A DNA stretch of 64,000 nt from Lewinellaceae bacterium (GCA_020636375.1 JACJXZ010000007.1:186001-250000); one strand, 5' to 3'. Positions 8,601 to 17,853 are shown, counted from the stretch's first letter. Translations and numbers: made by a program. The notes: a model not told the origin generated them from the sequence alone.

Positions 8601-11600
8601 ACGTTCCGACCCCGTAGGTGTCGCCGTAGCAGATCGTTTCCACCAGGTTGGTCTCCTGGATGGGGTGCACGGTCAGGTCGAGGTTGACGGTGCTGTCACA
8701 GCCGTTGGAGGCGGTAAGCACATCCTGATAGGTTCCGGACTGGGTATAACCGGAAAGGCCGACCGTGTAGGTCTCCCCGTCGCAGATCGCCTCCACCAGG
8801 TTGGTCTCATACACGTCGTTCACCGTCAGGTTGAGGGTGACGATGCTGTCGCAACCGGATACCTGCGAGGTGAGGGTGTCGACAAACGTGCCGGTCATGG
8901 TGTATGCTATTCCGCCGACCGACACCGACTCCCCGTCGCAGATCGTTTCCTCGACGGTGATCCGCGGGAAAGGAATGACGGTGAGGTTGAGGTTGACGAA
9001 GCTGTCGCAGCCGTCCGTAGAGGTGAACATGTCCGTATACTGGCCGGTCTGGTCGTAAACGCTGGTTCCGACCGTATAGCTTTCGAACTCGCAGATTTCT
9101 TCCACCAGGTTGATCTCGTAGAAAGCGGTGATCGCCAGGTCGAGGGTCACAATACTGTCGCAGCCGGTGACGACGGAGCTCAGGGTATCTACGAAGACGC
9201 CGGCTTCGGTGTAGGGGTTTCCTCCCATGAAATAGGAGGAGCCGGTGCAGATGCTCACGTCCAGGAAGCGGCTGAGTTCCGGGTGTACGGTCAGGTCGAG
9301 GTGTACGATGCTGTCGCAGCCGTTGGCGGCCGTCAGGACATCCATGTACGAGCCGGTCGTGGTGTAGTTGGCGGTGCCCACCGGATAGGTTTGGTACTGG
9401 CAGATTTCTTCCACCAGGAAGGTTTCGGGTACGTCCTTGACCGTGAGGTCGAGGTAGACGATGCTGTCGCAGCCATTGGCGGCCAGCAGGGTATCGATGA
9501 AGTTGCCGGAAACGGTATAATCGGAAGAGCCCACAGAGTATGTTTCGCCGTCGCAGATATCTTCCACCAGGCTGGTCTCCGGCACGTTCAGCACGGTGAG
9601 GCTGAGGGTGACGATGCTGTCGCAGCCGTTGGCGGCTGTGAGGGTATCCGTGAAGTTGCCGGAAACGGTATAATCGGAAGGCCCTACGGAGTACACTTCG
9701 CCGTCGCAGATGTTTTCCGTCAGCGCGGTACGCGGCACGTTGCGCACTTCCAGGTCGAGGTTGACGATACTGTCGCAGCCCGTTTCCACGGAGGTGAGCA
9801 GGTCCTGGTAGGTCCCGGTAGCGGCATACACGTTGGAACCAACCGCGACGCTTTCGCCGTCACAGATCGACTCGTTCAGGTTGGTGATGCGGGTGGGGAC
9901 GACGGTCAGGTCGAGGTAGAACACGCTGTCGCAACCCGAAGCGGTAACGAAGTCGGTATCGTAGAAGCCAGTGGTCGAATAGGGGGTGCCGTCCACCAGG
10001 TAGCTTTCGCCCTCGCAGATGGAAGTCACCAGCGTATCCCGGATGACATCCCGGATGATCAGGGTGAGGTTGACCACGCTGTCGCAGCCGATGACGTTGG
10101 CCAGGGTATCGGTATAGGTTCCGGAGTCGGTGTAGGTTGAATTTCCTACGGTATAGGACTGGCCGGTGCAGATGCGGCGGGTGATATCGTTGATGATAGG
10201 CCCGACGACTTCGAGGTTGAGGAATACGGTGCTGTCACAGCCGTTGGCGGCCGGGAGCACGTCGGTATAGGTGCCGGCCTGATCGTAGCTGGAACTGCCG
10301 ACCTGGTAGGCATCGCCGAAGCAGATGACTTCATCGAGGGTGGTTTCGGAGTGGTCCAGTATCTCCAGGTTGAGCACCACGGTGCTGTCGCATCCGTCGG
10401 CGGCGGTGAGCACCACTTCGTGCGTGCCTTCCAGGCCGAAGAACAGGCCGCCAATGGAAGTAGAATCCCCGTCGCAGATGGCCCGGTCGAGTTCGGTGAT
10501 GATGGCGTCTTTGACGGTCAGGTTGAGGAAGACGGTGCTGTCGCAGCCCTGGGCAGACTGGAGCAGGACCTCATAGCTGCCGGTTTGCGAAAAGACAGAA
10601 TCGCCGACGGTGTAGGATGCGGCGAAGCAGATGTCCGTATCAATAGTCGTTTCCACATCGGGGTGTACAGTCAGGGTCAGGTTCACCGTGCTGTCGCAGC
10701 CATTAGTGGCGGTGAATACCTCGGAGTAGGTGCCCGAGGCGGAATAGGTTGAGGCGCCCAGGGTATAGGATTCCCCTTCGCAGATGGCGGCCTGGATATT
10801 GGTGACGATGGGGTTAAGCACGGTCAGGTTGAGGTAGATCGTGCTGTCACAGCCCAGGCCTAGGTACTGTGCGGGCACCACTTTGGTGAAGGATCCGGTG
10901 GCGGAGTAGGTACTGTTGCCTACGGTGACCGTCTCTCCGGGGCAGATGATGGTGTCGATGGTCGTTTCCGGGTCATAGACGGTCAGCGAGAGGTTGAATG
11001 AACTCTGGCAGCCGCCCGGTTCGATATAGGATTCCGAATAGTTTCCGGTGTTGGTGTAGATAAAATCGCCGATCTCGACGAATTCTCCTTCGCAGATGGT
11101 GGTGTCGATGGCGGCGCCGAAGGGGTTGGTCAGCTGGATAAACCCGGCGACGACGCTATCGCAGCCGTATTGGTCGGAGAAGGTCAGGCTGAAGTCGCCG
11201 CTTTGGGTGACGGGCATGCCGTTGAGGTAATACGGCCCCAGGGCCTGGCAGTGGTAGACCAGGCCGAGTTGGGTAAAGGTTGGGGAGTGCCGGATTAGGG
11301 TGAGGTTGACCAGGCTGTCGCAGCCGTGATAAGACTGGAAAGTATGAGAGTAATACCCGGTCATATTGTAGATGTTACCGCCGAAGTTATAGGCTTCGCC
11401 GAGGCAAATGTCCTCCTGGATTTCCGTCGGTGGGATGGGCGGGATAACGGTCAGGTTGACGACCACGGGCTGTTCGCAGCCATCCGGGCGGATGTAGGAG
11501 AAGTTGTAGGTGCCGGTGGAGGTAAAGGAAAAGCCCTGGTATGTGAAGGGCAGGTCGGCTTCGCAAAGCGTCTGGTTGACAATTTCCGGCGGCAGCGGGC

Positions 11601-12339
11601 CGACGGTGATGGTGCGGCAGGCGGAGTTGCCGTCCCCGTAGCAGGGATTAGCCGGCTGGACGCACAGCTGGTAGGTGCCGGTGGGCAGGTTGCTCAGCAT
11701 CAGGTTCTGGTCATAGCCTACGACGTTGCCGTTCAGGGTCCAGGTATACGAAGCGGCACCGGTAACGCCCGTGACCGTGTATCCGGTCGTGCCGCCGGTG
11801 CAGAGGTTGGAGGGGCCGTTGATGACGGGCGTGCCGAGCACGTCGGGAGCGGTGGCGGATCCGGCGATCACGTCGATGACGAACTCACATTCATCGCCGC
11901 CGTTCCCGTCGATGACGAAGAAGTAGGTATTGCCCGGGGTCAGCCCGGTGGCGGTGAGGGTCGTGGAGTTGAAGCCGGGGTCGCAGTTGGACACCGAGGT
12001 CCAGGTGGCGCAGTCCACCGTCCGGTAGATTTCGGCCTGGAGGCCGCTGCCGGTCAGGCATCTGATGGTATTGATGGTGAACGTAATGCTGGGCGACCCG
12101 GCGATGAAGCCTATCCATTGTATGCTATGGAACTGGGGCGCGCAGAAGGTTGACGGGGCTTCCCAGAGGGGTTGGTTGACGTTCTGTCCGATGTAGCCGT
12201 CGATATCACACAGGACGCAGGCTTCGGAGCAGAAAGAGGCCAGCGGGGCCATGTTGCCCGGGCAAGAGCCGGGAGGCTGTTGGGCCAGAGCAAAATTTGC
12301 AGCCAACAGAAAAAGTAGAAGTGGTAAGCTTTTCTTCAT
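5647..12339 (-). CDS. Giant T9SS type B surface protein with 30 Cys-pair repeats and gliding-motility C-terminal domain
   Basis: A 2230-residue exported protein. The signal peptide is residues 1-19 (MKKSLPLLLFLLAANFALA). Residues 20-180 form a Cys-containing N-terminal domain, followed by a PKD/Ig-like segment (about 185-250). Thirty tandem repeats of 49-53 residues follow (about 252-1793), each with xxICdGexxxVGxSxYxxTGxYxDxLxsxxGCDSIVxLxLTV and two Cys placed to form one disulfide. Then come three SprB-like repeats (CFGLSDG, CHDEADG, CFGDELG; about 1805-2045) and the gliding motility-associated C-terminal domain (VYIPNVFSPNGDGRND to FKGDVLLLR; 2133-2230), the type B T9SS sorting signal. SprB-like adhesins drive gliding in this phylum; such a role is inferred. 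The gene is transcribed alone and has a long AT-rich upstream region. Confidence 0.93.
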   Translation of the reverse strand: MKKSLPLLLFLLAANFALAQQPPGSCPGNMAPLASFCSEACVLCDIDGYIGQNVNQPLWEAPSTFCAPQFHSIQWIGFIAGSPSITFTINTIRCLTGSGLQAEIYRTVDCATWTSVSNCDPGFNSTTLTATGLTPGNTYFFVIDGNGGDECEFVIDVIAGSATAPDVLGTPVINGPSNLCTGGTTGYTVTGVTGAASYTWTLNGNVVGYDQNLMLSNLPTGTYQLCVQPANPCYGDGNSACRTITVGPLPPEIVNQTLCEADLPFTYQGFSFTSTGTYNFSYIRPDGCEQPVVVNLTVIPPIPPTEIQEDICLGEAYNFGGNIYNMTGYYSHTFQSYHGCDSLVNLTLIRHSPTFTQLGLVYHCQALGPYYLNGMPVTQSGDFSLTFSDQYGCDSVVAGFIQLTNPFGAAIDTTICEGEFVEIGDFIYTNTGNYSESYIEPGGCQSSFNLSLTVYDPETTIDTIICPGETVTVGNSTYSATGSFTKVVPAQYLGLGCDSTIYLNLTVLNPIVTNIQAAICEGESYTLGASTYSASGTYSEVFTATNGCDSTVNLTLTVHPDVETTIDTDICFAASYTVGDSVFSQTGSYEVLLQSAQGCDSTVFLNLTVKDAIITELDRAICDGDSTSIGGLFFGLEGTHEVVLTAADGCDSTVVLNLEILDHSETTLDEVICFGDAYQVGSSSYDQAGTYTDVLPAANGCDSTVFLNLEVVGPIINDITRRICTGQSYTVGNSTYTDSGTYTDTLANVIGCDSVVNLTLIIRDVIRDTLVTSICEGESYLVDGTPYSTTGFYDTDFVTASGCDSVFYLDLTVVPTRITNLNESICDGESVAVGSNVYAATGTYQDLLTSVETGCDSIVNLDLEVRNVPRTALTENICDGEVYSVGPSDYTVSGNFTDTLTAANGCDSIVTLSLTVLNVPETSLVEDICDGETYSVGSSDYTVSGNFIDTLLAANGCDSIVYLDLTVKDVPETFLVEEICQYQTYPVGTANYTTTGSYMDVLTAANGCDSIVHLDLTVHPELSRFLDVSICTGSSYFMGGNPYTEAGVFVDTLSSVVTGCDSIVTLDLAITAFYEINLVEEICEFESYTVGTSVYDQTGQYTDMFTSTDGCDSFVNLNLTVIPFPRITVEETICDGESVSVGGIAYTMTGTFVDTLTSQVSGCDSIVTLNLTVNDVYETNLVEAICDGETYTVGLSGYTQSGTYQDVLTASNGCDSTVNLDLTVHPIQETNLVETICYGDTYGVGTSTYSTTGAYQDIIPSVVTGCDSIVNLDLTVRDEITTVLTKTVCYGDEFTVGFSTYDATGAYQDTLVSAATGCDSIITLNLTVRDEIRTGLEREICDGETYTVGTSDYTTTGLFVDTLTSVATGCDSIVTLDLTVHPIPMTALVEEICDGESYPVGSSVYTTTGTYRDVLSSVVTGCDSIVDLELTVHPIPVTNLTEVVCFGENVTVGPSTYDDTGVYQDILSSVVTGCDSIVNLNLTVRDEIRTGLEREICDGETYTVGTSDYTTSGIHIDTLSSVATGCDSIVTLDLTVHPIPVTDLVEEICDGEMYPVGPSQYTTSGTYQDVLASVVTGCDSIVNLDLTVHPIPMTALVEEICDGESYPVGNSVYTTSGTYRDVLSSVVTGCDSIVDLDLTVHPIPMTALVEEICDGESYPVGNSVYTTSGTYRDVLSSVVTGCDSIVDLELTVHPIPVTNLVEQICDGEIYPVGSSQYATTGTYQDILTSAVTGCDSIVNLNLTVNEVYDVELFENICTDGSFEVGGNSFTDEGVYTQTLISKDGCDSVVTLNLYVYPCELVYDRVITNVSCFGLSDGDFSFRMTTGTPPYQYTWQALNGAGGSGSGTLDGNNLYTIIDGLPAGNYRIDVVDSSPFEVEASFTVVVSQPPAIDISMDMSDYNNYNTSCHDEADGWLDATVRGGTPPYSYIWSTGDRSEDIDGLGAGSYGLTITDQNLCPDSARADLAAPPPLEARLAVTDPPCFGDELGVIRVDEVNGGVGPYLYGIDENPLSSVSQFTGLDIGDHMVQVQDANGCMWEEEERVNQPEQLLVDLLVNLEEDEDAIKLGDSVRLVAETTYPVEYYYWDSPIDIYNCDNCRDPFVKPLESMAFGVTVVDANGCEAKDRVIVLVDRRREVYIPNVFSPNGDGRNDIFFIFAGDAAVNVKTFRVYNRWGEPMIELSNFKPNDPDYGWDGTHRGELMNGGVFVYLAEIEFVDGVTEVFKGDVLLLR
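6955..11590 (-). repeat. Array of 30 ~150-bp coding repeats
   Basis: About 150 bp per unit, in frame. Units near the 3' side of the gene (about 7200-8350) are almost identical at DNA level, including synonymous positions, while those near the 5' side are diverged. This suggests recent expansion by unequal recombination at the membrane-proximal end. The antisense strand stays open over most of the array only because of this repetition. Confidence 0.9.
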
Positions 12340-13139
12340 ACTCGAATTTATTGCACAATCACGAATAGGGTTAACGCTAACAGTTTAGAGCTTGACGGTT
12401 CAGGCAGCTCTTTTTTATCCTTTTTATCGTTTTGGCAATTGAGGGTAATTTTTCTTCTTCGAAATCAAAGAGCAGCATCGTTATTGGGAGCTGGCGTAAG
12501 CACGCTTTTGGGAAAATAATGAGTTTGGATGATCAGCAGAGGGCCAACAGTGTTTTCTCATAATTGTAAATCAACCACTAAGGGTAAATGCCTTATATCT
12601 TTCAAAAAAAGAGTTCGATTTGCAAATATACCAAATAGTCAAAGCTCTAAGAAATTATTTTTCCAGTCCGGATAATATGAAAATATTTCATTTTGCCGCC
12701 GGAAAGGGCCGTTCTTTTTGAAAAATAGTCAATTTTTCCAGGTTTTTTATAACAAAAGAAATTTCCTGCTCTTTACCAAATAATATTCCAAATTTTGTCC
12801 TTCCGGGGGCGGAGCTGCGATTTGAAAATAATGTCAGCAAAATTGCAAAATCTCTCACGGAAAATGGCAATACAGAGGAAAAAAGGCGCTCTTTATGGAC
12901 AAATATGGCAAAGCCAGGTAACCGGCTACTGCAAAAAGTGGGGGCTGCACCTTGAGTTTTTCAGGAATAAATTTGAAATTTAACAATTGATAACTCTTTT
13001 GCAGACATGGAGCAGTGCGCTTCGGGCTTGTAGTTAAAAGACTGTTAAACTGCTCCCTGGCATGCGGGGAATGCCTAATTTTGTTGTATTCAATAAGTGA
13101 GATTGGTGGTAATATTTAGCGAAAATCAGGACCTAGCGA
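12340..13139. other. AT-rich divergent intergenic region
   Basis: 800 bp without a convincing gene, between the divergent adhesin and histidine kinase genes. It must hold both promoters. The only element I can name is TAATTTTG at 13076-13083, a -7 box 57 bp before the kinase start. No repeats or hairpins of the classes seen elsewhere were noticed. Confidence 0.6.
13076..13083 (+). promoter_or_regulatory. Candidate -7 box TAATTTTG for the histidine kinase
   Basis: Matches TAnnTTTG and lies 57 bp upstream of ATG 13140. No TTG was found at the usual 22-23 bp upstream distance. Confidence 0.4.
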
Positions 13140-14666
13140 ATGAATAAGAAGGCAATTTGGGCCATTATCGGGTTGATGAGCGCTGCGGTGATCGGCGTGG
13201 TGGTATTGCAGATGGACCTTATCAGCACCGCTGTGCACGTCAATGAGGAGCGTTTCGAAAAAAACGTCTACGCTGCCCTGAACGCGGTGGTGCGGCGGCT
13301 GGAAGCCGAGGAAAACCGGGAGGTTTTTAACCACTCGATCAACGGCTTTATGACCACTTATTACCAGGAGGTGCAACACAGCGGCGACGTGCCGGCCGCC
13401 CCGCCCGGGGAATGGCCGCTCAATGAAGGCCCGGACGGGCTCAACCCCAAAATTAACCACAGCGCGCTGCTCGACGACCTGATGGCCGAATTCGCCAACC
13501 CCTGCACGTGCTCTCAGTGCATGGCCCGGAAAGACAATACCTACCGCACGCTCATGGTGTACTTCCAGCAGAACACCCAGGAGTTCCCGCTGGAACAACG
13601 CATTAAGCTGGATCATCTCAATGGCGCCGTCAGGCAGGAACTGGCCAACCGAGGCATTGATACGGAGTTCAACTATGGCGTTTTTTCCCGCGATAAAAAG
13701 AGCTTCATCATCGTCGACGGCCACTATGTAGTCGAAGACGCCCAGCCTAAAGAAATCCTGCCGGGCTACCGCAATATCTACAATTCTCCCTACAAGGTCG
13801 ATCTTTTCCCCGAAGATATGCCTTCGCCCGGCCTGCTCATGATCCATTTCCCCGGGCGCACCAGCTTCGTCTGGCGCTCCTTGTGGATGAACTTCCTGGG
13901 GTCCATCATCTTCACTACCCTGATCTTGTTCTGCTTTGCCTACACCATCCACGTGATCTTCCGCCAGAAAAAGGTTTCCGAGATGAAGACCGACTTCATC
14001 AACAACATGACCCACGAGTTCAAAACGCCTATCGCCACCATCTCCCTGGCGGCCGATTCCATCACCAGCCCCATCATCGCCGGCAACCCCGATAAGGTCA
14101 GCCGCTTCGCCAACATAATAAAACAGGAAAATAAACGTATGAATAGTCAGGTGGAGAAAGTCCTGCAGATGGCCCTGATCGATAAGCGCGATTTCTCCCT
14201 GAAGCTGACCGACGCCAACCTGCACGACATCATCAACTACGCCGTGGAAAATATCAGCCTGCAGGTAGAAAAAAGGGAAGGCACCGTCAACGCCCGGCTG
14301 GAAGCTTCCAACCCGATCATCGAAGGCGATGTGACGCATATTTCAAATATTATTAATAACTTACTGGACAACGCCAATAAGTATTCGCCCGAAAAACCGG
14401 AGATCGAAGTGCATACCCGTAACGTGCCCAACGGCATAGAGGTGGCGATCACCGACCGGGGCATCGGCATGAACAAAGAACAACGCAAGCACATCTTCGA
14501 TAAGTTCTACCGGGTGCATACCGGCAACCTCCACGACGTCAAGGGCTTCGGCCTGGGGCTGAGCTATGTCAAAGCAATCATGACGGCCCACAAGGGCGCC
14601 ATTGATGTGAAAAGCGAGCTGGGCAAGGGCAGCAGTTTCATCCTGTCCTTCCCGTTTAAACAATAG
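13140..14666 (+). CDS. Sensor histidine kinase (RprX-like)
   Basis: A 508-residue membrane kinase. TM1 is at about 5-24 and TM2 at about 245-268, enclosing a periplasmic sensor of some 220 residues that carries a CTCSQC cluster (about 121-126). The HisKA dimerisation helix has the phospho-acceptor His292 in NNMTHEFKTP. The HATPase domain shows the N box NLLDNANKYSPE, G1 DRGIGM, and G2 GFGLGLSYVK. It is followed 86 bp later by an OmpR-type response regulator. The order and the lack of a HAMP domain recall the RprX/RprY pair of Bacteroides; this identity is a family-level guess. Confidence 0.93.
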   Translation: MNKKAIWAIIGLMSAAVIGVVVLQMDLISTAVHVNEERFEKNVYAALNAVVRRLEAEENREVFNHSINGFMTTYYQEVQHSGDVPAAPPGEWPLNEGPDGLNPKINHSALLDDLMAEFANPCTCSQCMARKDNTYRTLMVYFQQNTQEFPLEQRIKLDHLNGAVRQELANRGIDTEFNYGVFSRDKKSFIIVDGHYVVEDAQPKEILPGYRNIYNSPYKVDLFPEDMPSPGLLMIHFPGRTSFVWRSLWMNFLGSIIFTTLILFCFAYTIHVIFRQKKVSEMKTDFINNMTHEFKTPIATISLAADSITSPIIAGNPDKVSRFANIIKQENKRMNSQVEKVLQMALIDKRDFSLKLTDANLHDIINYAVENISLQVEKREGTVNARLEASNPIIEGDVTHISNIINNLLDNANKYSPEKPEIEVHTRNVPNGIEVAITDRGIGMNKEQRKHIFDKFYRVHTGNLHDVKGFGLGLSYVKAIMTAHKGAIDVKSELGKGSSFILSFPFKQ

Positions 14667-14752
14667 TTTTGAGCTTTGCCGCCCGGGCGTTGCTCCGGGA
14701 ATGATGCGATGGCTTTATCATTCTCTAACTCCGGAAAAGAAAACAATGGATT

Positions 14753-15475
14753 ATGACAAATAACAGAATCCTCCTGGTTGAAGATGATCAGAACTTCGGC
14801 GACGTGCTTCGGTCCTATCTGGAAATGCATGAATATGAAGTAACCCTGGCCACCGACGGCGCCCAGGGCCTGGAAAGCTATAAACAGGGTGAATTCGACT
14901 TGTGTATTTTTGACGTGATGATGCCCAAAAAAGATGGTTTCACACTGGCCAGGGAAATCCGGGAACAAGACCAGGAAATGCCCATCATCTTCCTGACCGC
15001 CAAAACGATGAAGAACGACGTCCTCGAAGGCTTCAAGATCGGGGCCGACGATTACATCACCAAGCCTTTCAACTCTGAAGAACTGCTCTACCGCATCCAG
15101 GCTATCCTGAAGCGCAGCCAGGCCAAGGCCGACCCGCGGGAAGAAATCAAAGAATTCAGCATCGGCAAGTACCATTTCAACTACCCCCTGCGCATACTGA
15201 CCTACAACCCCGGCGAGGACGACGAGGAAGAAAACAAACTGTCGCCCAAAGAGGCCCAGCTCCTGCGCATGTTCGCCATTTATATGAACGATATCCTGCC
15301 CCGCTCCGAAGCCCTCAACAAGATCTGGGGCGAAGACAACTACTTCACCGCCCGCAGCATGGACGTATTCGTCACCAAACTCCGCAAATACCTGAAGAGA
15401 GACGAGAACATCGAGATCGTCAATATCCACGGCAACGGCTTCCAGCTGCTGGTCAAGGCGGAGGAGGAGGCGTAG
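14753..15475 (+). CDS. OmpR-family response regulator (RprY-like)
   Basis: A 240-residue two-component regulator. The receiver domain (about 5-120) has the acidic pair EDD at 10-12, the phospho-acceptor Asp54 in CIFDVMMPKKDG, T82-region FLTAKT and Lys in ITKPFNSEE. A winged-helix DNA-binding domain follows (about 140-236; LSPKEAQLLRMF, ARSMDVFVTKLRKYL, NIHGNGFQL). It is the cognate partner of the kinase just upstream. Between the two domains is an acidic linker (EDDEEEN). The stop is followed at once by an 8-bp tandem repeat. Confidence 0.95.
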   Translation: MTNNRILLVEDDQNFGDVLRSYLEMHEYEVTLATDGAQGLESYKQGEFDLCIFDVMMPKKDGFTLAREIREQDQEMPIIFLTAKTMKNDVLEGFKIGADDYITKPFNSEELLYRIQAILKRSQAKADPREEIKEFSIGKYHFNYPLRILTYNPGEDDEEENKLSPKEAQLLRMFAIYMNDILPRSEALNKIWGEDNYFTARSMDVFVTKLRKYLKRDENIEIVNIHGNGFQLLVKAEEEA

Positions 15476-15486
15476 GGGGTATGGTT

Positions 15487-15526
15487 ATATTGTCATATTG
15501 CCATATTGCCATATTGTTATATTGTT
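15487..15526. repeat. Tandem octamer ATATTGNN x5
   Basis: Five consecutive ATATTG units spaced 8 bp apart (ATATTGTC, ATATTGCC twice, ATATTGTT twice) directly after the response regulator stop. A likely variable-number repeat. Confidence 0.85.
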
Positions 15527-15661
15527 GAGCCAGGGGCATGCCGGTGAGGAAGGTTGGATTGCCGGGCGCGATTCCTTTTTGTACCCCTTGCTCGGTTTTA
15601 GGCCCGTCTGGCCAGCCGGGCAAGCATCGCACACACAAGGACTCCAGCGGTGTCCGCATAT

Positions 15662-15685
15662 CCCCGAATCGAGTTCGGGGCAGGC
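15662..15685. repeat. Class II palindrome with CAGGC tail
   Basis: CCCCGAA and TTCGGGG arms around TCGAG, followed by CAGGC. It has the same arm-plus-tail design as the 23-bp inserts in the IS91 transposase, here in non-coding DNA. Confidence 0.75.
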
Positions 15686-16062
15686 GTATACCACCCGTTC
15701 CTGCCTGCCCAACCCTGGCCAAAAGCCAAGAAAAACGCCTCCGGCCTTGCGCAGTTTAAAATTTTTTCAATATTTTTGTAGTCAGGGGCAAATATATTTG
15801 GTATAAAAAGATCAAATATTTATATTTGTCCTACGGTAATATTCTGAAGGTTTTTCTCTTTGCGAAGAGAATACATATAAGAATAGTTTTTGGGATTATG
15901 ATTCCGGCTGGGTAGGTCTTCTACCTGGCCTTTTTTTTTCTCCAAAGGAAAGAGGCATCCGGAGGTGCCGGCGCGGCCTCTTTCGTTTGGGGCATCCTGG
16001 CAGGTACGCTTGGGCTTGGTTCTTGAACTTGACTCTTGCATTTGTATTTTAAAAAATGCCAG

Positions 16063-16147
16063 GTATCCTGTTCACCCTTTGGAAAAGTCTGAAATGATCC
16101 TGTATTATTCCACAGGGTAAATCTTGCTAATCCTGTCATCCTGTCCC
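16063..16147. repeat. ATCCTGT / CACAGGGTAAA dispersed repeat
   Basis: Repeated ATCCTGT words and CCACAGGGTAAA beside the 3' end of a T9SS pseudogene. The same words, inverted, occur at 47281-47358 (GACAGGATTACAGGATTAC and CACAGGGTAAAC), so this is a dispersed family. Confidence 0.6.
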
Positions 16148-17196
16148 TGTCTTGACGAACCGCCGCACGGCCTGCCACTCCTTTGTCTGCAGGCGCAGGA
16201 AGTACACGCCCGGGGGCCAGGCGGAGACGTCTACCTGGTGTTGCTGTAGCTGGGGCGAAAGTTTGAGCTGCTCCCGATATTGCAGCCGGCCGGCGGCGCT
16301 GTGGACGGTGAGGGTGGCTTGTTTGGCCTGAAAGCTGCTGAACTGGATGTGGAGGGTGTGGGCGGCGGGGTTGGGGAAGAGGGAAATGGATGCCGGCCCT
16401 GTGCCATCAGCAGTGCCATTGATGGCGCCACAATTGGCGGTAAAATCGCCGCCTACCCATTTGGCTATGCCATTTACCAGCGTGCTGTCTATGTAACGAA
16501 ACCCTCCGGCTACGAAAAGGGTGTCATTTAGGGATTCGATAGCTAATACGCGGCCGAGGTTGAAATCGCTGCCAAAGCCACACCACTGTTGCCCATCCCA
16601 TCGGGCAAAATTCTGTGCCGGGACATTATCCCCTACCCAGTCGAATATGCCTCCCACATAAAGCGCCCCGTTGTGTAGAGCCATGGCGTGAATATCGGCA
16701 TTTTCGCCAAGGGCGCCGCTGCCCACCTCCTCCCAGCCGAAGGGACCCAGCTTCATGATCTTATTGCCGGCATTGCCGGCCGATTTTTATCCTCCCTGCA
16801 AAGAATCCCAGCGTTCGCCGTTCCAGCGAGCAATGCCATAAATGGTGCCGCTGCCGGATGGCACATCCTGAAGATCGGCATATACTTCATCCCGGAAACG
16901 AGCTATGCCACGAATGGGCGGGCAAATGACCGTGCAGTTCCCTGCTGAATTGCCCTCGCCGAGCGCTACATATTTATTCCCATTCCAGGCGGTTATCTCA
17001 TAAACGATAACAGTGTCTTCCTCCGAATTAAACGCATACTTGAAATTACCTCCGATGTATAACCTGTTGTCAACAGAATCGGCAAACATCGTAAATGCAG
17101 GGTATTCCATACCATGCCGAGAGGTCAGTTCTGGGCTATTCCGCAAATAGGCAGCATAAAGAGTAAGAGCAGGAAATAATATTTTATTTTTTTCAT
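16136..17196 (-). pseudogene. T9SS type A cargo protein, frameshifted with an in-frame stop
   Basis: Three pieces read right to left. (1) A signal peptide MKKIKYYFLLLLFMLPICGIAQ begins at 17196. (2) After a frameshift near 17125-17140, a beta-propeller-like stretch (NRLYIGGNFKYAF, IYGIARWNGERWDSL) runs to a TAA at 16787-16789. (3) In the same frame, further repeats (ALYVGGIFDWVG, FVAGGFRYI) and a type A sorting domain (SISLFPNPAAHTLHIQF to FVKTGTG) follow. Around the stop is a small palindrome (CCGGCAATGCCGG), so the stop may again come from a mini-insertion. The intact form would be an approximately 350-residue secreted propeller protein. Confidence 0.8.
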
Positions 17197-17339
17197 TACT
17201 GCAGATTTATACAATACTTCTCTTCCATGCAGAGGAGCACGAAAGAGAAGTACATGCCAGATGAAATAGCTAATGCTTAAGAATTTTAAACTCTCGAGAA
17301 AGTACGGACCTTCAAAGCGAAGGAAATACACCCCGGCCG

Positions 17340-17474
17340 CACACTGCTGGACATTTGCCGGGGCGTGTAAAAGTGTAAGTGTGTAAAGGTGTAAAAGAAC
17401 GCGGGTTCCCAGCCATTTACACGTTTATACTTTTACACATTTACACAAGTGGGACCAAAATGTCCAGTAGTATG
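17340..17474. repeat. Hairpin MITE with GTGTAAA arms (TIR CAYACTRCTGGACATTT)
   Basis: 135 bp. The left end CACACTGCTGGACATTT and the right end AAATGTCCAGTAGTATG are imperfect terminal inverted repeats. The interior is two opposed arrays, GTGTAAA words then TTTACAC words, able to fold into a long hairpin. The ends match those of the CACAGAG element at 46387-46532. No target duplication was found here; it appears to separate two parts of a former T9SS gene. Confidence 0.7.
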
Positions 17475-17740
17475 CCCTACTGCGTAGATGTTGCCGCCGC
17501 CGTCCGCCGCCAGGGCGGTGACTTCTTCCAGGGCAACGGAATCTGCAGCGCCAGGCTGGAAGACGGGGTGCCGGAAGCGCTGTTCAGGAGGATGTGCTGC
17601 CTACCGCCCATACGAGCGCTTTCTGCACTGCTCCCGCCAGTGCGCTCGCCGCTTCCTGCGGCAGCAAAGCCGCCTATGTCGTACAGGTGAAGCCGTCGAC
17701 GATATTATAGCGCGTAATTGGGGGGTGAAATAAAATACTT
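17475..17740 (-). pseudogene. Remnant of a surface beta-propeller protein
   Basis: On the minus strand the DNA reads SVALEEVTALAADGGGNIYAVGHTTG, typical of exported beta-propeller repeats, but with no start, several frames and no end. On the far side of the MITE the minus strand reads AAGVYFLRFEGPYFLESLKFL (about 17280-17338), which resembles the last strand of a type A sorting domain. The two may be halves of one gene split by the MITE. Plus-strand open frames here look like shadows. Confidence 0.45.
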
Positions 17741-17804
17741 TCATGGCGTTAGGATTATGGTGGAAAATAGGGTTTCGCGTTGTGCCCTGCCGGCAGTGCC
17801 GCAG

Positions 17805-17853
17805 GCTTTGGCGTGAGCTCGGCGCTCGGCTGAGTTCGCGCCGAAGTCCGAAC
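17805..17853. repeat. Two opposed class I palindromes
   Basis: CTTTGGCGTGAGCTCGGC followed by the inverted form CTCGGCTGAGTTCGCGCCGA and a further CCGAACGG end. It has the class I core found at 260-284 and 28822-28846, here in non-coding DNA. Confidence 0.6.

Larger units (their letters stand above)
15476..16135. other. Intergenic repeats, no gene
   Basis: 660 bp with no supported gene. It contains an octamer tandem repeat (15487-15526), a class II palindrome (15662-15685) and an AATCCTGT-type repeat near the pseudogene (16063-16147). The remainder shows nothing recognisable. Confidence 0.6.

Noticed and set aside
7009..10140. Open frame of 1043 codons on the plus strand
   Set aside because: It is exactly antiparallel to the repeat array of the giant adhesin. 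The repeats keep the opposite strand open; it has no domain, start signal or sensible composition.
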